From NCBI GenBank assembly GCA_024689165.1, contig JAILDS010000134.1, positions 1-14,839 of the forward strand: DNA of 14,839 nucleotides, in the 5' to 3' direction. The stretch is from Clostridia bacterium (GTDB taxonomy: Bacteria; Bacillota; Clostridia; Oscillospirales; Acutalibacteraceae). The notes beneath the pieces were generated by a model. The model saw only the letters and a list, made by a program, of their open reading frames with translations. It ran no database searches and had not been told where the DNA came from. Of the stretch, positions 7,453-14,516 are shown piece by piece. The translations under genes were made by a program, and so were the position numbers. Each line of letters starts with the position of its first letter. The stretch's first letter is position 1.

Positions 7453-8250
7453 TCATTCCTCCCGCGCCGAAACGAAGCGGCGGATCCGATTCCCGATCTT
7501 TCCGAAGAAAGCGCAGACCGGCGCGTTCCCCGCGTCATAGAGCATGGCGAGCTGTGAAAGGAGCAGGACGGACAGAGTGTGTATAAGTATATCGTTTCCG
7601 GACAGCGCGAGATAAATCCCCGTCTCAAAAGCGGTCACGGCGGCGAACAGAAAAACAGCTTTCGGGCGGGCTGAACCGCCGGTTTTTTGTTTTTTCGTTT
7701 TTTCCGCCTGTTTTGCGCGGCCGCGGGAGATAAGGAACAGCACGCCGGAGATCAGTGCATACAGGATCACGGTAAAAAAGAAACCGGACGAAACGACCTC
7801 TGGGAGCCTTCGCAGGTACATCACGACGGCGACGGCAAGAACGAGCGGCAGTATATGCATAAGCACGGTGCGGACGATCGCGAGAGGATCCTTATGACCG
7901 GAGTCCGGATAAACGTCTGCAAAAAAGACGAGGGGACAGGCGCACGCGGCGGGGATGAAAAATGCGGGACCGCCGACGCCGTCCCTGACGCAGATAAACG
8001 CCGTCAGCCCCGCCGCCCCGGCGATGATAAGGACTGTGGAGACCGTCCGAGGAGCCTTAAAAACGCACGCGCCGCAGACCGCGACGAAATAAACGGCGTA
8101 CAGAACGAACCGGAGCACGTCCATTTTCGAGTCGATATCGACGTAGAGGAACGCGAACCGGGTCAGCATAAGAAAAACGAGCGCCGCGACGGTAGGCAGG
8201 GCGATCTTTTTCTTCTCCGGCGAAGACTTGTCTGCAAAAGACGTAACCAT
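7453..8250 (-). CDS. Family B small polytopic membrane protein, copy B2
   Basis: This 265-residue protein has a basic N-terminus (SSPEKKK), about eight membrane segments and a strongly basic cytosolic loop (RGRAKQAEKTKKQKTGG) before the last hairpin. That hairpin opens with AVFLFAAVTAFETG, almost identical in pattern to B1 (AAFLFAAVSA) and B4 (TVYLFAMITL). A hydrophobic segment ending AMLYDAG, then A-P-V-C and a basic tail complete the family signature. The ATG at 8250-8248 follows TAGGAGATAACGT, an AGGAG site with seven-base spacing that overlaps the TAG stop of A3. It lies between A3 (10 bp) and A4 (1 bp). No catalytic motif is visible. It may be an accessory subunit or lipid transporter for the neighbouring family A protein, by adjacency only. 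Confidence 0.86.
   Translation of the reverse strand: MVTSFADKSSPEKKKIALPTVAALVFLMLTRFAFLYVDIDSKMDVLRFVLYAVYFVAVCGACVFKAPRTVSTVLIIAGAAGLTAFICVRDGVGGPAFFIPAACACPLVFFADVYPDSGHKDPLAIVRTVLMHILPLVLAVAVVMYLRRLPEVVSSGFFFTVILYALISGVLFLISRGRAKQAEKTKKQKTGGSARPKAVFLFAAVTAFETGIYLALSGNDILIHTLSVLLLSQLAMLYDAGNAPVCAFFGKIGNRIRRFVSAREE
7456..7463 (-). promoter_or_regulatory. Ribosome binding site fixing the A4 start
   Basis: The minus strand reads GGGAGGAA four bases before the ATG at 7451, inside the last codons of B2. It supports the short form of A4 and suggests coupling to B2 translation. Confidence 0.72.
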
Positions 8251-8260
8251 ACGTTATCTC

Positions 8261-9520
8261 CTAAAAGCTCGGGTCGAGCGCGACGGCGGCGTAAGCGATG
8301 AACCAGATGACCGCCTGAGCGGAGCCCTTCAGCCGCCTCATTTTTCCGAAAAACTCGGTCCTCGCGCTTTCATCGGTGTAAAGGACGTAAAACAGGCAGA
8401 TAAGCATCGGCAGGAAGGCGTGCGTGTAATAGCGGGTCATATCGATCCCCATGGCAAACAGAATGCCGAGGAAGAACACGAACGGGAACTGCGCCGCCAT
8501 CAGGAATGCGCAGAAGCGCTTCAGACCGCCGCCCTTTTCGCGCAGCCGGCGCAGATGGAAGCTCTCGACAAATACTACTGCCGGAGCAAGCACAGCGGCT
8601 CCGCCGAGCGTGTTTATCAGGCTCATAGGGGGGTCCCTCTCAAAAAGACCCTTGCAGAGCACAAGCTGATAGTAGAACAGCCTGAAGAACTTCATCAGGG
8701 ACGGCGGCTCGGCGTTTACCGACGCCGGGCTGAACGGAACGTCTCCCCACACGCGGAAAAAGGAGTAATCCCAGTAGAAATAATAGTCGCAGCCGCGCTC
8801 GGACAGCTTTTTGTGGAACTCCTCCATCGGAACGATCATCCGCGACTCGTTGAGGATCAGGAAGGAGAACAGCCCGGCCGTAACAGCCATCGACACGGCG
8901 AAAATGATCCATAGTTCCGTTTTTTCGCGCTTCTCCGGCACTGCGGAGATCCTGTACAGGATGAGGACCGAGAAGATAGTGAGGTAAAACACCAGCGCGG
9001 AGAAATGGATCAGCAGCGACAGGGCGAATATGACCGGTATGAAGAACCTCAGCCGCCTTTGCCCGAGGCAGACCAGAAACAGTATAGTGAACAGCAGCCA
9101 CGCGGTGTCGAGCAGTCCGGGCCAGCGGACGAATACGGAAAAAGTATAGGCTCCGGAAAGAAGAACTGTTGACAGCACTAGCGCAGAGACCCGGTGCTCC
9201 GGCCCGACGCGTTCGACGAAGCGCCCGAGCAGCAGCGAGGTCCCGGCGAAAACAGCCAGCAGGAGCGCGACAGCCCAGAGTGTAGCAAGAGTTTCCGAGG
9301 CGCGAGAGCCGACGATGAGGTTATACACCGCTCCGGGCAGGAGCTTTGAAGCGAAGCCGTAGCTGTAATCCACTGCGAAAACGGACCTTGTAACATCGGA
9401 AAGACGCCACGGCGCGAGACGGTTGACGACGAAGCAGTCATAAATGATCAGGTACGCGAAAAACAACAGCGAATACCTGCGCCGCCGTTTTGCCCCGTCC
9501 TTTTTTTCGTCAAGTCCCAT
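8261..9520 (-). CDS. Family A polytopic membrane protein, copy A3 (twin of A2)
   Basis: This 419-residue protein has a basic N-terminus (KKDGAKRRRR) and about eleven membrane segments. Motifs are VVNRLAPW (31-38), VDYSYGF (Asp51) then SKLLPGA, GLLD (Asp138), LIHFSAL (His172), PMEEFHKKL (231-239), YWDYS (249-253) and GIDMTRYYTHAF (Asp360, Arg363, His367). It aligns with A2 over all 419 positions without a gap; my hand count gives 216 identities, about 52 per cent. The ATG at 9520-9518 follows a GAGG site at about 8 bases. It lies 9 bp after the GT2 gene, so the A2 and A3 twins flank the radical SAM-GT2 pair. Predicted topology places the listed acids, Arg and His on the outer membrane face. 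Reaction unknown. Confidence 0.88.
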   Translation of the reverse strand: MGLDEKKDGAKRRRRYSLLFFAYLIIYDCFVVNRLAPWRLSDVTRSVFAVDYSYGFASKLLPGAVYNLIVGSRASETLATLWAVALLLAVFAGTSLLLGRFVERVGPEHRVSALVLSTVLLSGAYTFSVFVRWPGLLDTAWLLFTILFLVCLGQRRLRFFIPVIFALSLLIHFSALVFYLTIFSVLILYRISAVPEKREKTELWIIFAVSMAVTAGLFSFLILNESRMIVPMEEFHKKLSERGCDYYFYWDYSFFRVWGDVPFSPASVNAEPPSLMKFFRLFYYQLVLCKGLFERDPPMSLINTLGGAAVLAPAVVFVESFHLRRLREKGGGLKRFCAFLMAAQFPFVFFLGILFAMGIDMTRYYTHAFLPMLICLFYVLYTDESARTEFFGKMRRLKGSAQAVIWFIAYAAVALDPSF

Positions 9521-9529
9521 AACGCGTCC

Positions 9530-10456
9530 TCAGTAGTTTATCCGTCTGTCCTCGATGATGAAGGGCTTGTCCTCGGTATTGTTTATCAGCGTGAGTATAT
9601 ACTCGAACAAAATCGAGACGAGAAGTATCAGCAGCAGGGCTGAAAACACGCCGAAGCGCAGAAGCAGCCCGCTCCAGAAGACCTCCCCCGAAGCCGCCGG
9701 AAGGAACCGGGCGAAAAACTCGACGAGCAGGGCGAGGATCGAGATCACCGAAAACAGGATGAACCTTCTCGGCAGGCAGCGGCTCATGCTTACTATCCCG
9801 CCGAGGGCAAATTCATAGTATTTTTTAAGGTTGAAGTGCGTACTGCCGCCGCGCCTTTTGTCCTGGACGTAATAGACCTTTTCGATATGCCTGCCGTATT
9901 CGAGGATATAGCCCCGCAGATAGGGGTTTTGCGTATGGATATCCCGCAGCACGTCAAGAACGCTCCTGTCGAGCAGCTCGAACTCCGTGGCGTGCGGCAC
10001 CATGTGCATGCCGAAAACAAAGTTCATGACGAAATAAGCCAGCGTGCGCAGAAAATACATCAGCCTGTTTTCCCGGCTCTTGTTTTTGACCCCAAGCGCA
10101 ACGTCGGCGCCCTGTTCCCATTTTTCGACGAGCTTCGGTATCTCCTCCGGCGGGTTCTGCAGGTCGCAGTGGACGATGATCGCCGCGTCGCCCTTCGCCT
10201 GCTGCATGCAGTAGAAAACCGTCTTGGAATACCCGAAATTCCGCGCGTAGAACACCGCCCTGACTTTCTCGTCGCTCCGGCACAGTCCCTCAATCAGCTC
10301 GGCAGAGCCGTCGGTCGAGCCGTCGTCGAAAAACACTATTTCATAATCGTAAGCGCAAAGCGAGCTCATCACCGCGGTGATGCGCTCGTAGGCGGCGGCT
10401 ATATTCTCCGCTTCGTTATATACCGGGACGCAGACAGAGAGCAGTTTTTTATCCAT
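9530..10456 (-). CDS. Polyprenyl-phosphate glycosyltransferase, GT2 family (DPM1/GtrB/ArnC-like)
   Basis: This 308-residue protein has an N-terminal GT-A catalytic domain (about 1-225) and two C-terminal membrane segments (about 231-252 and 267-290), the layout of bacterial GtrB and ArnC-type enzymes. Motifs are VPVYNE (10-15), FFDDGSTDGS (42-51), ARNFGYSK (71-78), QQAKGDA (85-91), CDLQNPPEEIP (97-107) and RRGGSTHF (201-208). Known members transfer a sugar from a nucleotide-sugar to undecaprenyl or dolichyl phosphate on the cytosolic side, making the donor used by outer-face GT-C transferases. The usual D-x-D-L-Q is H-C-D-L-Q here (His96), so one Asp is missing; activity is still plausible. 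The ATG at 10456-10454 follows GGAGGGAG and overlaps the radical SAM gene by 8 bp. The sugar cannot be predicted. Confidence 0.93.
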   Translation of the reverse strand: MDKKLLSVCVPVYNEAENIAAAYERITAVMSSLCAYDYEIVFFDDGSTDGSAELIEGLCRSDEKVRAVFYARNFGYSKTVFYCMQQAKGDAAIIVHCDLQNPPEEIPKLVEKWEQGADVALGVKNKSRENRLMYFLRTLAYFVMNFVFGMHMVPHATEFELLDRSVLDVLRDIHTQNPYLRGYILEYGRHIEKVYYVQDKRRGGSTHFNLKKYYEFALGGIVSMSRCLPRRFILFSVISILALLVEFFARFLPAASGEVFWSGLLLRFGVFSALLLILLVSILFEYILTLINNTEDKPFIIEDRRINY

Positions 10457-11909
10457 TGCGTCGTCTCCCTCCGGGCAGGTTCTTTGCCAAGAGCCTGAAT
10501 CCGTATTTCACATAGTTCTTCCTGACCACGGAGCTTTTCGCGGCGCCGAGCATTTTTTTTGCTATGTAAGAAGGTCTCAGGTAGAACCGCAGGAGTATCT
10601 TCTTTTTCAGCCGGAGTATCCCGGCGTTCGACAGTTCGACCGTCCCGGTCGTGTTCGGGGAGTAATAATCATGTCCGAAGCCTCCGCCGGAAAGTACGCC
10701 CAGGCTCCGGCACTCCTCATACAGCCCCGTCCCGTAATACGGCATCGCGACGTGAAGCTCGATAAAGTCCGGAGCTGTCCGTCGGATCAGACGCTCGGTG
10801 TCGGCGATCATCTCTTCCGTTTCCCACGGGAAGCCTATCATGAAGAATCCGAAAAGCGGTATACCCGCGTCGTGTATCATTTTTGCGGCGCGGAGATTGT
10901 CTTCGACGGTCGTTCCTTTTTTGATCCTGCGCAGCGTCTCGTCGCTGCCGCTCTCAAAGCCGACGGCGATCGTGAAGCAGCCCGCTTCCCTGAGTTTTTT
11001 GAGCAGCCACGGCTCAAGCGGCTTTGCCCTGGAGTTGACGGTGAACTCTATCTTCCCGTGAAGCGGGGAGTTGATTATCCGGTCGCAGACGGCGCCGGCG
11101 TAGAACGCGTCTATCGTGAAAGTATCCGCCTTGAAAAAGAAGTTCCTGATGCCGAAAGTATAATAGCACTCCTCAAGCTCCTTGTAAATACTCTCGACAT
11201 CCCTTTTGCGGACGTTTTTGCCGGAGATGATGGGAGTGAGGCAGTAGATACAGGAGGACGGACAGCCCAGCCCGGTCTGTATCGTCGCCATAGGCTCGCC
11301 CGTGTCCGGCCGGACGTACAGCTCGTTTTTCATCAGCCCGCGCGCAGGGAACGGCAGGTCGTCGAGGTCGTTCAGCCCGCACACGAACTGGTTTTTGATA
11401 AAGCTCTCCCCGTCCCTGTAAAAAATGCCGTTGACGCCGGAAAGACTGCCCTCCGATCGGAGATAAAAGTCGGCGAGAACTCCGATAACGAACTCCATCT
11501 CGCAGCCGATAAGGCAGTCAGCGTTTTCAAGGTGCAGCTGATCCAGCAGCTCCGGTTCAAGGTCGTAAAAGACCGCGCCTTTGACGACGTTGACGCATTT
11601 GTGGAATCCGGATATCCTGTCAAGGAACGCAAGGTCGTCAATAACGGAGGTGTTCGTCGTGCTCAGGGCGATCATATCGGGTCTGAAGGCGCGCACGTCG
11701 TGCTCCACCTCTTCGAACGAGGCTTTTTCGGTCTGGTAATCCCGAAGGAAAACTTCGTAGCCTTTTTGCAGAAGCACCGCCGCGCAGTATCCCAGGTCGT
11801 TGCAGGCGTGGACGGCGCCGGTCGCGGCGTCGTCGAGATTGCACTGCGCCCTGTCCTCGCTTCGCTGAAGGAGCTTTCCGGGCGGATACAAGAGCATGAC
11901 TTTGTTCAT
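10449..11909 (-). CDS. Radical SAM protein with N-terminal cobalamin-binding-type domain
   Basis: This is a 486-residue protein. Residues about 1-150 look like the Rossmann-type B12-binding domain of class B radical SAM enzymes (MLLYPPGKLL, RPDMIALSTTN at 76-86). The DxHxxG axial His motif is not visible, which is common in this class. The radical SAM core starts near 205 with GLGCPSSCIYC, whose Cys216, Cys220 and Cys223 form the CxxxCxxC [4Fe-4S] site. It continues through FFFKADTF (257-264), GFESGSDETL (317-326) and GFFMIGFPWET (354-364). Relatives include HpnJ-like, BchE-like and methyltransferase enzymes acting on lipids, sugars, tetrapyrroles or antibiotics; reaction and substrate here are unknown. 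The C-terminal basic region (after about 435) may contact the membrane. ATG at 11909 follows GAGGAG. It overlaps the GT2 gene by 8 bp, implying a shared step. Confidence 0.92.
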   Translation of the reverse strand: MNKVMLLYPPGKLLQRSEDRAQCNLDDAATGAVHACNDLGYCAAVLLQKGYEVFLRDYQTEKASFEEVEHDVRAFRPDMIALSTTNTSVIDDLAFLDRISGFHKCVNVVKGAVFYDLEPELLDQLHLENADCLIGCEMEFVIGVLADFYLRSEGSLSGVNGIFYRDGESFIKNQFVCGLNDLDDLPFPARGLMKNELYVRPDTGEPMATIQTGLGCPSSCIYCLTPIISGKNVRKRDVESIYKELEECYYTFGIRNFFFKADTFTIDAFYAGAVCDRIINSPLHGKIEFTVNSRAKPLEPWLLKKLREAGCFTIAVGFESGSDETLRRIKKGTTVEDNLRAAKMIHDAGIPLFGFFMIGFPWETEEMIADTERLIRRTAPDFIELHVAMPYYGTGLYEECRSLGVLSGGGFGHDYYSPNTTGTVELSNAGILRLKKKILLRFYLRPSYIAKKMLGAAKSSVVRKNYVKYGFRLLAKNLPGGRRRNG

Positions 11910-11937
11910 TTTCGAACTCCTCGGATAACGGACACCG

Positions 11938-13197
11938 TCAGAACAGCGGGTCCATGGCGGTCAGGAAATAGGCGGAAAACCAGACGGCGGTGGGCATGGA
12001 GCCCTTCAGCGGACGCAGAGCCTCAAAGAACATCTCATTCGCCTCGGGGTCGCTGTAAAGCACATATAGCAGACACATGCACGTGACCGTAAATCCGTGG
12101 GTAAGGTAACGGGTCATGTCTATGCCCATCCCGAACAGAACGCCCAGACAGAATACGAACGGGAACTGAACGATCATCAGAAAAGAGCATATCCTGCCCA
12201 ACGCCCCGGTCTGCCCTGCGCAGCGCCTCCGGTGGAACCTCGCCGCGGCCAGATAAGGCGGAAGGAGCAGAAACAGCGCCGAAAGCGTCACTGCGATGCT
12301 CCTGCCGGGCTTGCCGGCGACTATGCCCAGCGCCATTTTCGCCTGATAATAAAACAGCGCGGCAAATTTTATCAGAGGATTCCCGATATCGTTCACGGAC
12401 TCCGGCACGAACAGTTTCCCTTCCCAGATATGGAAAATCGAGTAATCCCAATAGTTGAAAAACGACTCTCCGCGCTCGAGCAGCTTGTTATGGAACTCCT
12501 CCATAGGCACTATATGGCGCGATTCGTACAGAACAAGGAACATGAAAAGCCCGGCTGTCAGCAGCAGGGAAACGCATAGTACTGCGATAAGACCTGAGCG
12601 CTCGCGTTTTGTCCCGGCGACGGAGATCCTGTATAGCAGAACGATCGAATAGAACGTGATTATGAAAACAAGGGCGGAGAAATGAATGAGCAGCGACAGT
12701 ACGAAAACGGCGGGGATAAGGAACCGAAGTCTCTTATTTTCAAGGAACAAGAGGAACAGTATCGAAAACAGCAGCCACCAGGTGTCGAGCAGTCCGAGAT
12801 ATCTTGTGTAAATACAGAAGGTATACGAGCCGGAAAGGAAAACGACGGCGGTGAAAAGGGCCGCGTTCCTGTTTTCGGGACGGACTCTCAGCATGAACCT
12901 TTCCAGCAGAAAGGAAACTCCCGCGAAAATGATGACCACAAGCGACGCGCAGAATATCGTCGTGGCCTTTTCCGACGTGCGCTGCCCGAACAGGAGATCG
13001 AACAGCGCCCCGGGCAGGAATTTTGAGCCGAATCCGAAGCTGTAATCCACACGGTAGACGGAATAAGTCAGCCGGTTGACGCTCCACGGCGCGAGGCGGT
13101 TGACGACAACGACATGATAGACCAGCAGATACAGGAAGAAGAAGATAAAAAACCTGCCGCGCCGCAGCGGCCCGATCTTCGTTCCGGAAGTCTCCAT
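11938..13197 (-). CDS. Family A polytopic membrane protein, copy A2 (twin of A3)
   Basis: This 419-residue protein has about eleven membrane segments. Motifs are VVNRLAPW (31-38), VDYSFGF (Asp51) then SKFLPGA, GLLD (Asp138), LIHFSAL (His172), PMEEFHNKL (231-239), YWDYS (249-253) and GIDMTRYLTH (Asp360, Arg363, His367). Counting loops from a cytosolic basic N-terminus puts Asp51, Asp138, His172, Glu233-Glu234 and Asp360-Arg363-His367 all at the outer face, while the Arg/Lys-rich loops near 100-110, 190-200 and 320-335 are cytosolic. A GTG three codons upstream (13206) is in frame, but the ATG at 13197 has GGAGG at 8-base spacing and is preferred. It lies 23 bp after A1 and 28 bp before the radical SAM gene. 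The family is not one I can name. Confidence 0.88.
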   Translation of the reverse strand: METSGTKIGPLRRGRFFIFFFLYLLVYHVVVVNRLAPWSVNRLTYSVYRVDYSFGFGSKFLPGALFDLLFGQRTSEKATTIFCASLVVIIFAGVSFLLERFMLRVRPENRNAALFTAVVFLSGSYTFCIYTRYLGLLDTWWLLFSILFLLFLENKRLRFLIPAVFVLSLLIHFSALVFIITFYSIVLLYRISVAGTKRERSGLIAVLCVSLLLTAGLFMFLVLYESRHIVPMEEFHNKLLERGESFFNYWDYSIFHIWEGKLFVPESVNDIGNPLIKFAALFYYQAKMALGIVAGKPGRSIAVTLSALFLLLPPYLAAARFHRRRCAGQTGALGRICSFLMIVQFPFVFCLGVLFGMGIDMTRYLTHGFTVTCMCLLYVLYSDPEANEMFFEALRPLKGSMPTAVWFSAYFLTAMDPLF

Positions 13198-13205
13198 GAC
13201 TCTCA

Positions 13206-13214
13206 CCTCCCCCT
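13206..13214 (-). promoter_or_regulatory. Ribosome binding site deciding the A2 start
   Basis: The minus strand reads AGGGGGAGG, ending eight bases before ATG 13197-13195. The alternative GTG at 13206-13204 would abut this site with no spacer, so the ATG is the likely start. Confidence 0.75.
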
Positions 13215-13220
13215 GCCGGC

Positions 13221-14516
13221 TCAGCCGTACGCCCTCGCGTTTGAGAAGAAATACGCGAGAGCATAGACGGCGAAGGGGAACGACGAACGAAGACCTTTCA
13301 CATCCCCGAGCACATCGCTGCGTAGATTCGGCTCATTGTAAAGCAGGTACAGCAGTAAAGTAAACGCGATAAGAAAAGCGTGGGAGAGCCAGCGGACCAG
13401 ATCGACCGAGAAAAGGCAGCCTGCGGCGGTGACGGGCACCTGAACCATCATCAGAAAAACACAGAACCTCTTAAGCGGTTCTCCCTTCAGTCTGCCGAAA
13501 AAGCGGAGCAGCCGTCTGTAATAAAAAACGGCGGCCGGGACAAGTATCATTGCGGAAAGCGACAGTACTCTGAAGGTCTGGGACTTTTCCTCCGCCAGCA
13601 GTCCGATATTGAAGATGATCCTGTGCCGGACCGTCGAAACGATCCGGAGGACCGGAGACTCTATCGCGAAGACGCTGCTCGGGACGACCTCCTTGCCGCG
13701 ATGGATATTATAAAAGGCGTAATCGTAATACCACGTGTATTTTCCGCCGCGGGACAGGAGCATTTCATCGAACTCCTCAAGCGTCATGGGCAGGCCGTCC
13801 TCGTTGTGGATAAGAAAATACCCGAAAACGAGTATCGTCGAGAGCATCGACAGCGCGAAAACGACAAGAAAGACGGTCCTGCTTTTCCGGTCGCGGGCGG
13901 AAGCGATCTCATAGAGAAGAACTATTGAAAACAGGATTATGCAGCCGATGACCGATGAAAAATGTATGAGCATCGACAGGACGTACAGCGCCGGTATCAG
14001 CCAGCGCAGCAGTCTGTTTTTCAGAAACACGAAAAACAGCACGGAAAAGAACACCCAGTAAACGTCGAGCATTCCGGGCAGATCCGTAAAGATCGAGAAG
14101 GTGAACATCCCGGAAAGGTAAAACACCGCCAGAAGGACGGCGGAGCTCCGGAGCCCCGGCCCCACATTTTTGACAAAACGCTCCAGCAGCAGCGCGATGC
14201 CGAAAAAGATGACCAGCAGAAGCGCGGTGTTGACGGCAGCGGCGACGTCCTCGTTTGAACGCTCCCCGAATATCCCGTAAAAGACCGACCCGGGCAGAAG
14301 CTGGGATCTGAAGCCCATCGTACGGTAATCTACAAGGAAATACGGATATGTTATCCAGTTCACCCCCGTATATTCGAATCGGGTGACGACGACGTAATTG
14401 TAAAGCACGACGTAGACGAAAAAGAAAAACAGGAACCGGTGGGCGTACAAAAACCCGCCGGGCCATCCTGCGCGCTCCTCCCGCCGCCCGAGACGCGGCG
14501 CCGGACTCTCGCTCAT
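13221..14516 (-). CDS. Family A polytopic membrane protein, copy A1
   Basis: This 431-residue protein is the longest copy because of a charged N-terminal tail (RLGRREERAGWPGG) before the first membrane segment. Motifs are VDYRTMGFRSQLLPG (Asp63), GMLD (Asp151), LIHFSS (His185), LEEF (246-249), YYDYAFY (263-269) and D-L-V-R-W-L-S-H (Asp372, Arg375, His379). It shares with A6 the extra residue between VDY and GF, the FYGIFG segment, the GLPMT insertion, FAI-x-SPV, PAAVFYYRR and the C-terminal HAFLIAFTL. The ATG at 14516-14514 overlaps the B1 stop by 4 bp (ATGA), with a modest GGCGGA site upstream, so its translation is probably coupled to B1. Function inferred for the family only: an outer-face lipid-linked transferase or polymerase-like protein. 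Confidence 0.87.
   Translation of the reverse strand: MSESPAPRLGRREERAGWPGGFLYAHRFLFFFFVYVVLYNYVVVTRFEYTGVNWITYPYFLVDYRTMGFRSQLLPGSVFYGIFGERSNEDVAAAVNTALLLVIFFGIALLLERFVKNVGPGLRSSAVLLAVFYLSGMFTFSIFTDLPGMLDVYWVFFSVLFFVFLKNRLLRWLIPALYVLSMLIHFSSVIGCIILFSIVLLYEIASARDRKSRTVFLVVFALSMLSTILVFGYFLIHNEDGLPMTLEEFDEMLLSRGGKYTWYYDYAFYNIHRGKEVVPSSVFAIESPVLRIVSTVRHRIIFNIGLLAEEKSQTFRVLSLSAMILVPAAVFYYRRLLRFFGRLKGEPLKRFCVFLMMVQVPVTAAGCLFSVDLVRWLSHAFLIAFTLLLYLLYNEPNLRSDVLGDVKGLRSSFPFAVYALAYFFSNARAYG

Noticed and set aside
7452..7628. N-terminal extension of A4 to 7628
   Set aside because: It overlaps B2 out of frame and has low-complexity Ser/Arg composition. GGGAGGAA precedes ATG 7451, where the family N-terminus begins.
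10671..12086. Long plus-strand open frame of 471 codons opposite the radical SAM gene
   Set aside because: It is antisense to a gene with clear radical SAM motifs. Its translation is rich in Arg, Gln, Asp and Val without any domain and it has no ribosome binding site: a typical shadow of GC-rich coding DNA. The same holds for the other plus-strand frames (for example 346..1155, 2759..3541, 8228..8914).
2876..14516. Firm assignment of family A as EpsG/Wzy polymerases or GT-C transferases
   Set aside because: Only the general topology, an H-F-S-A motif and outer-face acids point that way. No diagnostic family motif is certain by eye, so it is kept as a hypothesis and no gene symbol is given.
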